A stretch of 44,033 bases of DNA, from the NCBI RefSeq assembly GCF_001570525.1, contig NZ_BBXC01000008.1, positions 417,530 through 461,562 on the forward strand, written 5' to 3'. The DNA is from Herbidospora sakaeratensis (GTDB lineage: Bacteria; Actinomycetota; Actinomycetes; Streptosporangiales; Streptosporangiaceae). A model generated the notes under the pieces. The model saw only the letters and a list, made by a program, of their open reading frames with translations. It was not told where the DNA came from and made no database searches. This document shows, piece by piece, positions 1 to 8,941 of the stretch. Each line of letters opens with the position of its first letter. Position 1 is the stretch's first letter. A program made the translations under genes and the position numbers.

Positions 1-67
1 CGGTGGGTGGGGCCGGGGTGGGCGGAGCCGTAACGGAAAGGAGCCTTTGAAGGGCCTTTGAAAGGCG

Positions 68-97
68 GAAGCCGCCCGGGTCGGACCGGGCGGCTTC
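68..97 (-). terminator. Terminator hairpin of acnA
   Basis: A perfect 12-bp stem (GAAGCCGCCCGG pairing with CCGGGCGGCTTC) closes a 6-nt loop, 17 nt past the aconitase stop codon. In the direction of that gene it is followed by CGCCTTTC, only weakly T-rich. The first 67 bases of the window hold nothing else I can name. Confidence 0.8.
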
Positions 98-113
98 ACA
101 GGATGAGATGCGG

Positions 114-2852
<2,739 letters not shown>

Positions 2853-2930
2853 GAAGTCTCGCCTCCCCAGAGGTTTGCTGTTGACAACTCGCCCGGCCAT
2901 CCTCCCGTACGCACAGGAGGGGTTGATCGG

Positions 2931-2949
2931 TCAGGCTCGCCTAACCTTG
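2931..2949. promoter_or_regulatory. Iron-box-like operator (DtxR/IdeR type)
   Basis: TCAGGCTCGCCTAACCTTG matches the IdeR/DmdR iron box TTAGGTTAGSCTAACCTAA at 14 of 19 positions and overlaps the likely -10 box and start point of acnA. Aconitase contains an iron-sulfur cluster, so iron-dependent control is plausible. The match is imperfect and binding is an inference. Confidence 0.5.
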
Positions 2950-2971
2950 GGCGAATATCTCTTGATGTCAA
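2943..2971 (-). promoter_or_regulatory. acnA promoter core
   Basis: On the minus strand a perfect -35 TTGACA (2966-2971) is followed after 17 nt by AAGGTT (2943-2948), giving a leader of about 85 nt before the GTG start. The -35 lies inside the palindrome at 2960-2973 and the -10 inside the iron-box-like site. Confidence 0.55.
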
Positions 2972-2973
2972 GA
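2960..2973. promoter_or_regulatory. TCTTGA-TG-TCAAGA palindrome, MarR/TamR-like operator
   Basis: Perfect 6-bp arms TCTTGA and TCAAGA are separated by 2 nt, directly over the acnA -35 box. The MarR-family regulator TamR of Streptomyces is known to bind palindromes upstream of aconitase and other TCA-cycle genes and to respond to citrate and trans-aconitate. Position and form fit such a site. The assignment is from memory of that work, not from a motif search. Confidence 0.55.
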
Positions 2974-2995
2974 TATCGCATTCTCGCGCGGGATC

Positions 2996-3715
2996 TCACA
3001 TCGGCATGAGGCGCAGGAACAGCAGCGCGAACACGGCGACCGACAACGTCGGCGCGAGGATCTTGGTCTCGAACTTCCGGCCGGTCTTCAGGCCCCAGTC
3101 CCACGGCAGCAGCCACTTGTGCTTGAGCGGCCAGAGCACCGGGCAGCCCCGCTCGGTCAGGCAGTCGCCCAGGACGTGGACGAAGCAGCCGATCCCGATC
3201 GCGAACCCCAGCCAGGCGTAGGTCACCCCCAGCCCCCAGAACGCGGCGAATATGCCCCCGGTCAGCACGACGTTGACCACCGCCGAGGCGATCTTGTTCC
3301 CCGGCACCCCGATCCCGACCGCGCGTAACGCGAGCCCGATCGACAACACGACGAGGATGTCCTGCCCCACGGTGAACCGCGTCGCCAGCAGATGGGCCCC
3401 GATCCCCATGAGGACCGCGAACAGCAGCGAGTGGGTCGCCTTGCGGTGCCCCCCGCTGACGAAGTTGACCCCCTTGCTGAGCAGCCACGTCACCGGCCCG
3501 AACGTCTGCGCGATGGTCGCGCTGGGGTGATCGAGGTCGGGCAGCATGGCCGCACCCGCGCAGATGATCGCCCCGGCGATCAACTCGGCCGGGGACATCG
3601 CGGTGGCGAACGCCAGCGACGGCTGGAAGTCGAACACCGAGGGAAGCGCCTGCAACCCGGGCGCGATGCCCAGCCAGACGATCGCCCCGGTCAGCGCGTG
3701 GGAATGGCCCATCAT
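2996..3715 (-). CDS. YdjM-type membrane-bound metal-dependent hydrolase
   Basis: Multi-spanning inner-membrane protein of about 239 residues in the YdjM/LexA-binding membrane hydrolase family. Family metal-binding motifs are visible: MGHSHALTGA at the N-terminus, DLDH near residue 60, HRKATHS near residue 90 and HVLGD further on. About six hydrophobic segments alternate with these motifs. The start is one of two adjacent ATGs (3715 or 3712). Neither has a good ribosome binding site, so the first is an arbitrary choice. The physiological substrate of the family is unknown; E. coli YdjM belongs to the LexA regulon, but I see no SOS box here. Confidence 0.8.
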   Translation of the reverse strand: MMGHSHALTGAIVWLGIAPGLQALPSVFDFQPSLAFATAMSPAELIAGAIICAGAAMLPDLDHPSATIAQTFGPVTWLLSKGVNFVSGGHRKATHSLLFAVLMGIGAHLLATRFTVGQDILVVLSIGLALRAVGIGVPGNKIASAVVNVVLTGGIFAAFWGLGVTYAWLGFAIGIGCFVHVLGDCLTERGCPVLWPLKHKWLLPWDWGLKTGRKFETKILAPTLSVAVFALLFLRLMPM

Positions 3716-3808
3716 GTCGAGATCACGACACGGCAGCGTACGGCAAAGGTACGACAAAACCCGCGAGCCACACGCATGCGGCCCGACTCGGGGCTTCTGC
3801 TCTTGATC

Positions 3809-3905
3809 GCGAGGCGCGGCCGCCCGAAGGGCGGACGGGCCTCGGGCGTCCGAGACGCCGACGGCCGAAGGACGGCGGTGGCTCGGACGTTGAATCTGCC
3901 CAAAT
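3809..3905 (+). repeat. Dispersed GC-rich repeat, copy 1
   Basis: Non-coding segment with two tandem GGCCGNCCGAAGG-type units followed by a GAATCTGCCCAA end. Bases 3860-3905 match 42283-42328 at 34 of 46 positions in the same orientation, and 3809-3834 match the start of that second copy at 21 of 26. The second copy lacks about 40 bp from the middle. Both copies lie in gene-free gaps of 320-380 bp. Together with the hairpin and promoter below, this accounts for most of the gap 3716-4135. Confidence 0.6.
3892..3903 (+). repeat. GAATCTGCCCAA 12-mer, copy 1
   Basis: First of three exact copies in the window (others at 3913 and 34517), all on the plus strand in non-coding DNA. The shorter string CTGCCCAATG also recurs at 3993 and 34521. 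Confidence 0.7.
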
Positions 3906-3912
3906 CAAAGTC

Positions 3913-3924
3913 GAATCTGCCCAA
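3913..3924 (+). repeat. GAATCTGCCCAA 12-mer, copy 2
   Basis: Second exact copy, immediately before the hairpin at 3931-3992. After the 12-mer both this copy and the one at 34517 continue with an ACANGAC string leading into a hairpin arm. Confidence 0.7.
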
Positions 3925-3930
3925 AAAACA

Positions 3931-3992
3931 AGACGGGACTGCTCCGCTCCAAGAGCACCCCCCAGCCCTCTCAGCGCGGAACAATCCCGTCT
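3931..3992. other. Long-arm inverted repeat in intergenic DNA
   Basis: AGACGGGA (3931-3938) pairs perfectly with TCCCGTCT (3985-3992), enclosing 46 nt that contain an inner TGCTC/GAGCA pairing. It is flanked by CTGCCCAA strings. It could terminate the upstream minus-strand or downstream transcript, or be part of a small structured RNA. I cannot decide which. Confidence 0.4.
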
Positions 3993-4049
3993 CTGCCCAA
4001 TGTAACGGAGCGGTCTCAGCACCTGTTCCCCGACATCCCATCTTTTTTC

Positions 4050-4063
4050 GTGACTTGAGTCAC
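4050..4063. promoter_or_regulatory. GTGACT-TG-AGTCAC palindrome upstream of padR
   Basis: Perfect 6-bp arms separated by 2 nt, just upstream of a candidate -35 (TTGCTT, 4073-4078). A second symmetric AT-rich string, CTCGATATATCTTTGAG, follows at about 4094-4110. Either could be the autoregulatory operator of the PadR protein encoded next. Confidence 0.45.
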
Positions 4064-4072
4064 TTGTGGCTT

Positions 4073-4102
4073 TTGCTTGTCGTCGACATGTTCTCGATAT
4101 AT
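4073..4102 (+). promoter_or_regulatory. Candidate padR promoter
   Basis: TTGCTT (4073-4078) and ATATAT (4097-4102) are spaced by 18 nt, about 33 nt before the ATG. The -10 is weak but is the only AT-rich hexamer at a suitable place. Confidence 0.4.
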
Positions 4103-4135
4103 CTTTGAGGCATCGCGTAACACTCTGGAGGACAC

Positions 4136-4858
4136 ATGACCAACGCACACGCCGCCGGCGGCCCCTGGGCCCACCCCCACGAGTTCCACCGGGAGATCCG
4201 CAACCTCAAGGCCGCGCTCAAGGAGAACCTGCGCGGCTTCGCCGCCACCTGGGAGACCCCGGCCGGCGGCCCCCACGACCACCGCCATCGAGGGCATCGG
4301 GGCCGGGGCGGCCCGTGGGGCGGCGGGCCGGGGTTCGGGCCCGGCGGGCCCTTCGGGCCGGGCTTCCCGTTCGGGCCGCGCGGCTTCGGCCGGGGACGCA
4401 AGGCCAAGCGGGGTGACGTCCGGGCCGCCATCCTGGCGCTGCTGTCGGAGGAGCCGCGCAACGGCTACCAGATCATCCAGGAGATCGCCGAGCGGTCGCA
4501 GGGCGGCTGGAAGCCCAGCCCCGGCGCGGTCTACCCGGCGCTCCAGCAGCTCACCGACGAGGGGCTGGTGCGCTCGGAGGAGGCCGACGGCCGCAAGACC
4601 TTCACCCTCACCGACGCCGGCCGCGCCTACGTCGCCGAGCACCAGGACGAGGTCCGCGCCCCGTGGGAGGAGATGACTCCCGACATCGGGGACAACGTCC
4701 ACGAATTGTTTGATTTGTCGCGTCAGGCCGCGTCCGCTTTGTTCCAAATCGCGCAGACTGGAAGTGAGAGCCAGGTGCGTCAGGCCAAGAAGATCCTGGC
4801 CGAGACCCGGCGCAAGCTCTACCAGGTCCTGGCCGACGGCGACACCGACGAGGAGTAG
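4136..4858 (+). CDS. PadR-family transcriptional regulator with Gly/His-rich N-terminus
   Basis: DNA-binding regulator of 240 residues. The PadR winged-helix domain spans roughly residues 93-165 (RGDVRAAILALLSEEPRNGYQIIQEI, then GAVYPALQQLTDEGLV), followed by a helical dimerisation segment to the end. Residues about 46-90 form a low-complexity linker with a His/Arg cluster (HDHRHRGHRGRGG) and Gly-Pro-Phe repeats, longer than in typical PadR proteins. That cluster might bind metal, which is inference. ATG 4136 is preceded by CTGGAGGACAC, a good ribosome binding site. The gene heads a tight run with the DUF1707 and ThiF genes, so it is a candidate local regulator. Confidence 0.92.
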   Translation: MTNAHAAGGPWAHPHEFHREIRNLKAALKENLRGFAATWETPAGGPHDHRHRGHRGRGGPWGGGPGFGPGGPFGPGFPFGPRGFGRGRKAKRGDVRAAILALLSEEPRNGYQIIQEIAERSQGGWKPSPGAVYPALQQLTDEGLVRSEEADGRKTFTLTDAGRAYVAEHQDEVRAPWEEMTPDIGDNVHELFDLSRQAASALFQIAQTGSESQVRQAKKILAETRRKLYQVLADGDTDEE

Positions 4859-5343
4859 TGACCCGTCTCATGACCGCTGACCGTGTTCCGCCCGCCGCGA
4901 TGCGCATCGGCGACAAGGAGCGCGACGAGGTGACCGTCTTCCTGCACGACGCGTTCGCGCAGGGGCGGCTCACCCGCGAGGAACTCGACGAGCGCCTCGA
5001 CGTCACGCTCGCCGCCAAGACCGCCGGCGACCTGGGCGTCGTCCTGGCCGACCTGCCCGGCGGGCAGGGTGTCGGCGCGGCCCCCGTCCCCAAGGCGCAG
5101 ACGCCGCCGGGGATCGACATGGGCAACTGGGGATACCACCTCGCCCGTCCTCCGCACATGCGGGTGCGGCGCGGGCCCGGACCGGGGGCGTTCGTCCCCT
5201 TGATCGTCGTGGCGTTGATCGCGATGATCCTTACGGGTGCGGTGTTCACGGTGTTCAAGATCCTGTTCTTCCTGTGGATCATCTCGCTGGTCGTGGGGGC
5301 GGCCACGCGGCACGGACGCCGTACACCCACGCGGTTCAGATGA
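4858..5343 (+). CDS. DUF1707 domain membrane protein
   Basis: Protein of up to 161 residues with an N-terminal DUF1707 (SHOCT-like) domain: MRIGDKERDEVTVFLHDAFAQGRLTREELDERLD, about residues 15-65. A Pro-rich linker leads to a C-terminal hydrophobic hairpin (about 113-150) ending in a basic tail. The GTG at 4858 overlaps the padR stop (TAGTG), implying translational coupling. An ATG at 4870 is an alternative start, but neither is well spaced from the GAGGAG at 4850-4855. The family's function is unknown; members commonly sit beside PadR or two-component regulators. Confidence 0.85.
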   Translation: MTRLMTADRVPPAAMRIGDKERDEVTVFLHDAFAQGRLTREELDERLDVTLAAKTAGDLGVVLADLPGGQGVGAAPVPKAQTPPGIDMGNWGYHLARPPHMRVRRGPGPGAFVPLIVVALIAMILTGAVFTVFKILFFLWIISLVVGAATRHGRRTPTRFR

Positions 5344-5367
5344 GGCGTCGCACGGGGGAGATCGAGA

Positions 5368-6447
5368 TTGCGGTTTCCGCGGGTCAAAGCGGAGCACCGC
5401 CCGTTCCGCACCACCGAGGGGACCGTCCGGATCGGCGGCGAGATCTACGGGCTCGCCGCCGAGATCGACGACCCCGGGGGCTGGGTCTGGGCGGCCCTGT
5501 CGCTGCTCGACGGGCGGCGCGGGCCTGAGGCGGTGGCCGCGCGGCTGATCGTGATGTTCCCCGATCTCAGTCCCGGCGAGGCGCGCGGCGTCGTCGACGA
5601 CCTGGTCGGCTCCGGCTACCTGGAGGAGGCGACCGCTCCCCCGCCGCGCGGGCTCACCCCGCGTGAGGTCGACCGCTACAGCCGCAACCAGGCCTTCTTC
5701 CGGGGCGTCGACCTGGTGCCCGGCCACAGCGCGTGGGAGACCCAGCTCGCCCTGAAACGGGCGCGTGTTGTCGTGGTGGGGCTCGGCGGCACCGGCAGCC
5801 ACGCCGCCTGGGCGCTGGCCGCGATCGGGGTCGGACGGCTCCACTGCGTCGACCCCGATCTGGTCGAACTGTCCAACCTCAACCGGCAGCTGCTCTACGC
5901 CGAGGCCGACGTCGGCCTCCCCAAGGCCGACCTGGCGCGCGACCGGCTGGGCGCGGCCAACAGCGACATCGTGGTCACCTCGGCCCGCCACCGCGTCACC
6001 GGCGAGACCGACTTACGATCACTGGTCGACGGCTACGACGCCCTCGCCCTCTGCGCCGACGAGCCCAGGGGCGAGGGCATCCGCGTCTGGGCCAGCCGGG
6101 CCTGCGCGGCGGCCCGGGTGCCATGGGCGGGCGGCGGCTACAACGGTCCGCTCGTCACCGTCGGCGTGTTCGACCCGCCGAACGGCGCCTGCTACGAGTG
6201 CGTCGCGGCGGCCGAGCAGGCCCACCGGCCCGACGGCGGGATCCCCGACCTCGGCGGCCCCGGCGTGACCGGAACCTCGGCCGGCATCTCCGGCCATCTC
6301 GTCGCGCAGGCGATCGTCTCCCTGGTCACGGGGGTGCCCGAGGTGGCGCCGGGCTACGTCCACGGCATCAATCTGCTCTCGCCCGACCACCACGTCTACG
6401 CCCGTCATCCCGGCCGCGCGGGATGCCCGACGTGCTTTGGGTCTTGA
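5368..6447 (+). CDS. E1-like ThiF/MccB-type adenylyltransferase
   Basis: Protein of 359 residues. Residues 120-359 are an E1/ThiF/MoeB adenylation domain: nucleotide loop GLGGTGS (138-144), acidic VDPD (161-164), NLNRQ with the arginine finger (170-174), Lys186 in LPKAD, and two CxxC pairs (CYEC 275-278, CPTC 353-356) that form the usual structural zinc site. Residues 1-90 look like a small winged-helix domain as found in RiPP recognition elements and in MccB. Start is TTG 5368, the only in-frame start after the previous stop with a ribosome site (GGGGGAG, 7 nt). It lies 24 bp after the DUF1707 gene and 61 bp before a 37-codon peptide gene whose product ends in Asn, the residue MccB adenylates in microcin C7. 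Not a sulfur-carrier ThiF, since no thiS-like or thi genes are nearby. The substrate is inferred. Confidence 0.88.
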   Translation: MRFPRVKAEHRPFRTTEGTVRIGGEIYGLAAEIDDPGGWVWAALSLLDGRRGPEAVAARLIVMFPDLSPGEARGVVDDLVGSGYLEEATAPPPRGLTPREVDRYSRNQAFFRGVDLVPGHSAWETQLALKRARVVVVGLGGTGSHAAWALAAIGVGRLHCVDPDLVELSNLNRQLLYAEADVGLPKADLARDRLGAANSDIVVTSARHRVTGETDLRSLVDGYDALALCADEPRGEGIRVWASRACAAARVPWAGGGYNGPLVTVGVFDPPNGACYECVAAAEQAHRPDGGIPDLGGPGVTGTSAGISGHLVAQAIVSLVTGVPEVAPGYVHGINLLSPDHHVYARHPGRAGCPTCFGS

Positions 6448-6471
6448 CGGTTCCGGGGGCCGCCTTACGAT
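6444..6471 (+). promoter_or_regulatory. Promoter of the 37-codon peptide gene
   Basis: TTGACG (6444-6449) and TACGAT (6466-6471) with a 16-nt spacer make one of the best sigma70-type promoters in the window. The -35 overlaps the ThiF stop codon. It would give a leader of about 30 nt ending in the strong ribosome site GGAAGG (6496-6501). Confidence 0.6.
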
Positions 6472-6508
6472 CACCTCGTGTCGGGGAACCGGGACGGAAG
6501 GTAACGGG

Positions 6509-6622
6509 ATGAAACAGTCGCAAAACGACGCCACGCCCAGTACGCCCGTCAGACGGCAGATCACCATTCGCCGCCTGGGACGTAACGAGACAGCCATCTG
6601 CAGCAACTCGTACGGGAACTGA
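6509..6622 (+). CDS. Candidate RiPP precursor peptide (37 residues, C-terminal Asn)
   Basis: ATG 6509 lies 7 nt after GGAAGG and opens a 37-residue peptide. Residues 1-14 are polar (MKQSQNDATPSTPV), residues 15-25 are basic (RRQITIRRLGR), and the tail is NETAICSNSYGN. It contains one Cys (31), two Ser and a C-terminal Asn. It sits between an E1-like enzyme and a DUF6879 gene on the same strand, has its own promoter, and is followed by a hairpin. This is the usual layout of a ribosomally made peptide that must be produced in excess over its modifying enzyme. Ending in Asn recalls the microcin C7 precursor MRTGNAN and its longer relatives. I do not recognise the peptide family, and no product has been seen. 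Confidence 0.65.
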   Translation: MKQSQNDATPSTPVRRQITIRRLGRNETAICSNSYGN

Positions 6623-6635
6623 CCACCACTTCGGG

Positions 6636-6659
6636 CCGGCGAGTGGCGCGGATCGCCGG
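6636..6659 (+). terminator. Hairpin between peptide gene and DUF6879 gene (possible attenuator)
   Basis: CCGGCGA (6636-6642) pairs perfectly with TCGCCGG (6653-6659) around a 10-nt loop, 13 nt after the peptide stop. There is no T-tract, so it would lower read-through or protect the 3' end of a short mRNA rather than stop transcription outright. Confidence 0.4.
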
Positions 6660-6676
6660 ACCCGCCAGGAGGATGT

Positions 6677-7285
6677 GTGCGGGAGATCGTGCAAGGCGCA
6701 CCCGGGGTCATGCTCGACCGGCAGGCGTACACGACCGAGTTCTACGGCCTCTACCGGGAGATGGAGGGGGTGCTCTGGAAACTCGAGCGGGCCCAGCACT
6801 TCCACGAGCCCTACAGTCCGAGCTGGGTCGCCTGGGCCGGGGGCGACTGGGACCGGGCGATGGAGCTGATCGAGGAGTCGGCCGGGGAGTTCGCCGCCGA
6901 CGTGCCCGATTCGGTGGAGCTGCGGCGGTTGCGGATCGCCGAACGGCCGCTGACGGCGTACCTGCGGTGGGAACTTCAGGTTCTCAGGGCGCGGGCCAGG
7001 GCCGGCGAGCGCGCCCGCGTGCTCGACGCGGCGGCGGTGGGGCACCTGGAGCGGGCGGGGCCGCTCCCCGAGATCCTGGTCCTGTCCCGGGATCTCATGT
7101 ACGAGGTCCGCTACGACGACATCGGCGCCCACCTCGGCGGGCGGCGGATCACCGACAGAGACGTGATCGCGGCCTGCGTGACGGAGCTGGAGGTCCTCTA
7201 CGGCCAGGCCGACGCGCTCGGCCCGTGGCTGGCGGAGGCTACCCCATCTCCTCCAGTCTTCGGCCCTTCGTCTCCTGCACGATGA
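6677..7285 (+). CDS. DUF6879 family protein
   Basis: Soluble protein of 202 residues with the hallmark pattern of DUF6879: an early aromatic/LE segment (LYREMEGVLWKLERAQHF), a Trp-rich middle (SWVAWAGGDWDRAM), then LRRLRIAERPLTAYLRWEL and the late LPEILVLSRDLMYEVRYD. GTG 6677 follows AGGAGG (6668-6673) by only 3 nt, an unusually short spacing; no better in-frame start is visible. The family is common in actinomycetes, often near small-peptide or XRE/DUF397 genes, and its activity is unknown. Here it closes the PadR-DUF1707-ThiF-peptide run. Its last 47 bp overlap the end of the convergent MFS gene, so the C-terminal residues may be poorly conserved. Confidence 0.8.
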   Translation: MREIVQGAPGVMLDRQAYTTEFYGLYREMEGVLWKLERAQHFHEPYSPSWVAWAGGDWDRAMELIEESAGEFAADVPDSVELRRLRIAERPLTAYLRWELQVLRARARAGERARVLDAAAVGHLERAGPLPEILVLSRDLMYEVRYDDIGAHLGGRRITDRDVIAACVTELEVLYGQADALGPWLAEATPSPPVFGPSSPAR

Positions 7286-8648
7286 ACACCACGAACAGGT
7301 ACGACAGCGCGGCGAAGACGGCGTAGCACAGGTAGGTGAGCGCCAGGTTCCACGCGGCCAGCGGCGGGAACGTCACGGTGATCGCCCAGTTGGCCAGCCA
7401 CTGCGCCGCCGCCGCGACCGACAACGCCGCCGCCCTGATCCGGCCGGGGAACATCTCGCCCAGCAGCACCCACACGATGACCCCCCACGACAACGCGAAG
7501 AACAACACGAACGCGTTGGCCGCGATCAGGGCGACGGCGCCCTGCACGGCGGGCAGCTGCACGATCCCGTCGACGCTGCGGCTGTAGCTGAACGACCACG
7601 ACGCCACGGCCAGCGCGATCGCCATGCCGGCCGAGCCGACCAGCAGCAGCGGGCGGCGGCCGACCTTGTCGACCAGGGCCATGGCGATGAACGTGCCGAC
7701 GATGTTGATGATCGAGGCGGAGAAGCTGATGAGCAGCGAGTCCGACTGGGTGATGCCGACCGACTGCCACAGCACCGACGAGTAGTAGAAGATCACGTTG
7801 ATGCCGACGAACTGCTGGAACACCGACAGGATGACACCGACCCAGACGATCGGCAGCAGCCCGAAACGCGGTCCCCGCAGGTCGCCGAGCCGGGGACGCC
7901 GCCGGGTGCGCAGCACGCTCCTGATCTCGGTCACCCGTTCGTCGAGGTCGACGTGCTCGCCCTCCAGATCGCGCAGCACCTCGCGGGCCTGCTTCTCGCG
8001 CCCGGCCGCGACCAGGTAGCGGGGCGACTCGGGGATGACGCTGGCGAAGGCCAGGAAGATCAGGGCGGGCACCAGGCAGGCGCCGAGCATCCACTGCCAC
8101 GCCTGCAGAGGCCCCAGGTCGTTGTTGACCTCTCCCCCGGCCCACAGGTTGATGGCCAGGTTCACCAGCTGCGAGACGGCGATGCCGAGCACGATCGCGA
8201 GCTGCTGGAACGAGCCGAGCCGCCCCCGGTAGGCGGGCGGGGCGACCTCGGCGATGTAGGCGGGCCCGAGGACCGAGGCCATGCCGATCGCGGCCCCGGC
8301 GAGCACCCGCCAGAAGACCAGATCCCAGATGGCGAACGGCAGCGCCTGCCCGACGGAGCTCACGGCGAAGATGACCGCGGCCAGCCGCATGGTCTTGGTG
8401 CGGCCCCAGCGGTCGGCGAGGCTGCCGGCGAACCAGGCCCCGACGGCCGAGCCGAGCAGCGCGATGGCCACCACCGCGCCGATGGTGAACGGGCCCACGT
8501 TGAAGTAGCGCTGGATGCCCACGACCGCGCCGTTGATCACGGCGCTGTCGTAGCCGAACAGGAATCCGCCGATGGCGCCGGCCGCCGCGATGAACGTGAC
8601 GTAGCCCAGACGCTCCTGCCGTCGTACGGCTACCGGTGGACCCCCCAT
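7239..8648 (-). CDS. Sugar porter family MFS transporter
   Basis: Twelve-helix major facilitator of 469 residues, of the sugar/inositol porter branch. Diagnostic motifs are DRWGRTK (79-85), PESPRYL (206-212) after the sixth helix, QQFVGINVIFYYS (278-290) in the seventh helix, DKVGRR in the central-symmetric position, and ETKGRRLEEM at the C-terminus. It should import a monosaccharide or polyol by proton symport; the substrate cannot be read from sequence. ATG 8648 follows TAGGCTGC with no clear ribosome site. The gene converges on the DUF6879 gene with a 47-bp overlap, so it is unlikely to belong to that operon. Confidence 0.93.
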   Translation of the reverse strand: MGGPPVAVRRQERLGYVTFIAAAGAIGGFLFGYDSAVINGAVVGIQRYFNVGPFTIGAVVAIALLGSAVGAWFAGSLADRWGRTKTMRLAAVIFAVSSVGQALPFAIWDLVFWRVLAGAAIGMASVLGPAYIAEVAPPAYRGRLGSFQQLAIVLGIAVSQLVNLAINLWAGGEVNNDLGPLQAWQWMLGACLVPALIFLAFASVIPESPRYLVAAGREKQAREVLRDLEGEHVDLDERVTEIRSVLRTRRRPRLGDLRGPRFGLLPIVWVGVILSVFQQFVGINVIFYYSSVLWQSVGITQSDSLLISFSASIINIVGTFIAMALVDKVGRRPLLLVGSAGMAIALAVASWSFSYSRSVDGIVQLPAVQGAVALIAANAFVLFFALSWGVIVWVLLGEMFPGRIRAAALSVAAAAQWLANWAITVTFPPLAAWNLALTYLCYAVFAALSYLFVVFIVQETKGRRLEEMG

Positions 8649-8653
8649 GCAGC

Positions 8654-8680
8654 CTACTTGCCCACGATTACGACAAGTAG
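8654..8680. promoter_or_regulatory. CTACTTG-N13-CAAGTAG inverted repeat upstream of MFS gene
   Basis: Perfect 7-bp arms 6 bp upstream of the MFS start codon, covering the place where its promoter must lie. Form and position suit a LacI/GntR/TetR-type sugar-regulator operator; the regulator is not in the window. Confidence 0.5.
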
Positions 8681-8925
8681 CGCAATGGCTACACTAAGGG
8701 CCCATTACCGGATTCGGACTCTGCTTTTCAGGCACACAGTGCAGTGCTGCACCACGACATTGCCGATGCGCTCGGTGTCCTGCCAGTCATGACGCAGGTG
8801 GAACCATGGTCTTCTCGATGCACGTTCATTCATGAGTGATCGCAAGTTCACGCTCTGTCGTCTGCCCCGATGTTAGGCCCTCATAGAGGACCCTGGGGGT
8901 GACGAACGTGTCGCTTCCGTGAAGG
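8681..8925. other. Non-coding gap between MFS and pnkp genes
   Basis: About 245 bp, less GC-rich than its surroundings, with no convincing gene on either strand. It contains a small GTAGC/GCTAC repeat (about 8677-8692, overlapping the operator above) and a 14-bp palindrome GTGCAGTGCTGCAC at 8739-8752. Either could be a further operator for the MFS gene. I can assign nothing else. Confidence 0.4.
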
Positions 8926-8941
8926 CCCGCTCACAAGCGGG
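8926..8941 (-). terminator. Small hairpin over the pnkp stop codon
   Basis: CCCGCT (8926-8931) pairs with AGCGGG (8936-8941) around a CACA loop. The pnkp stop codon (8931-8933) lies inside it. The stem is short and there is no T-tract, so termination here is uncertain. Confidence 0.35.

Noticed and set aside
1-67. Short repeat of CCTTTGAARGG at the left edge
   Set aside because: Two small copies only, no clear role.
5368-6447. ThiF as a thiamine or molybdopterin sulfur-transfer enzyme
   Set aside because: No thiS/moaD, thiG, thiO or moe genes nearby; an N-terminal winged-helix segment and adjacent peptide gene fit a peptide-modifying enzyme better.
7239-8648. MFS gene as the export pump of a microcin C-like cluster
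   Set aside because: It has sugar-porter signatures (PESPRYL, QQFVGINVIFYYS), lies on the other strand and converges on the DUF6879 gene.
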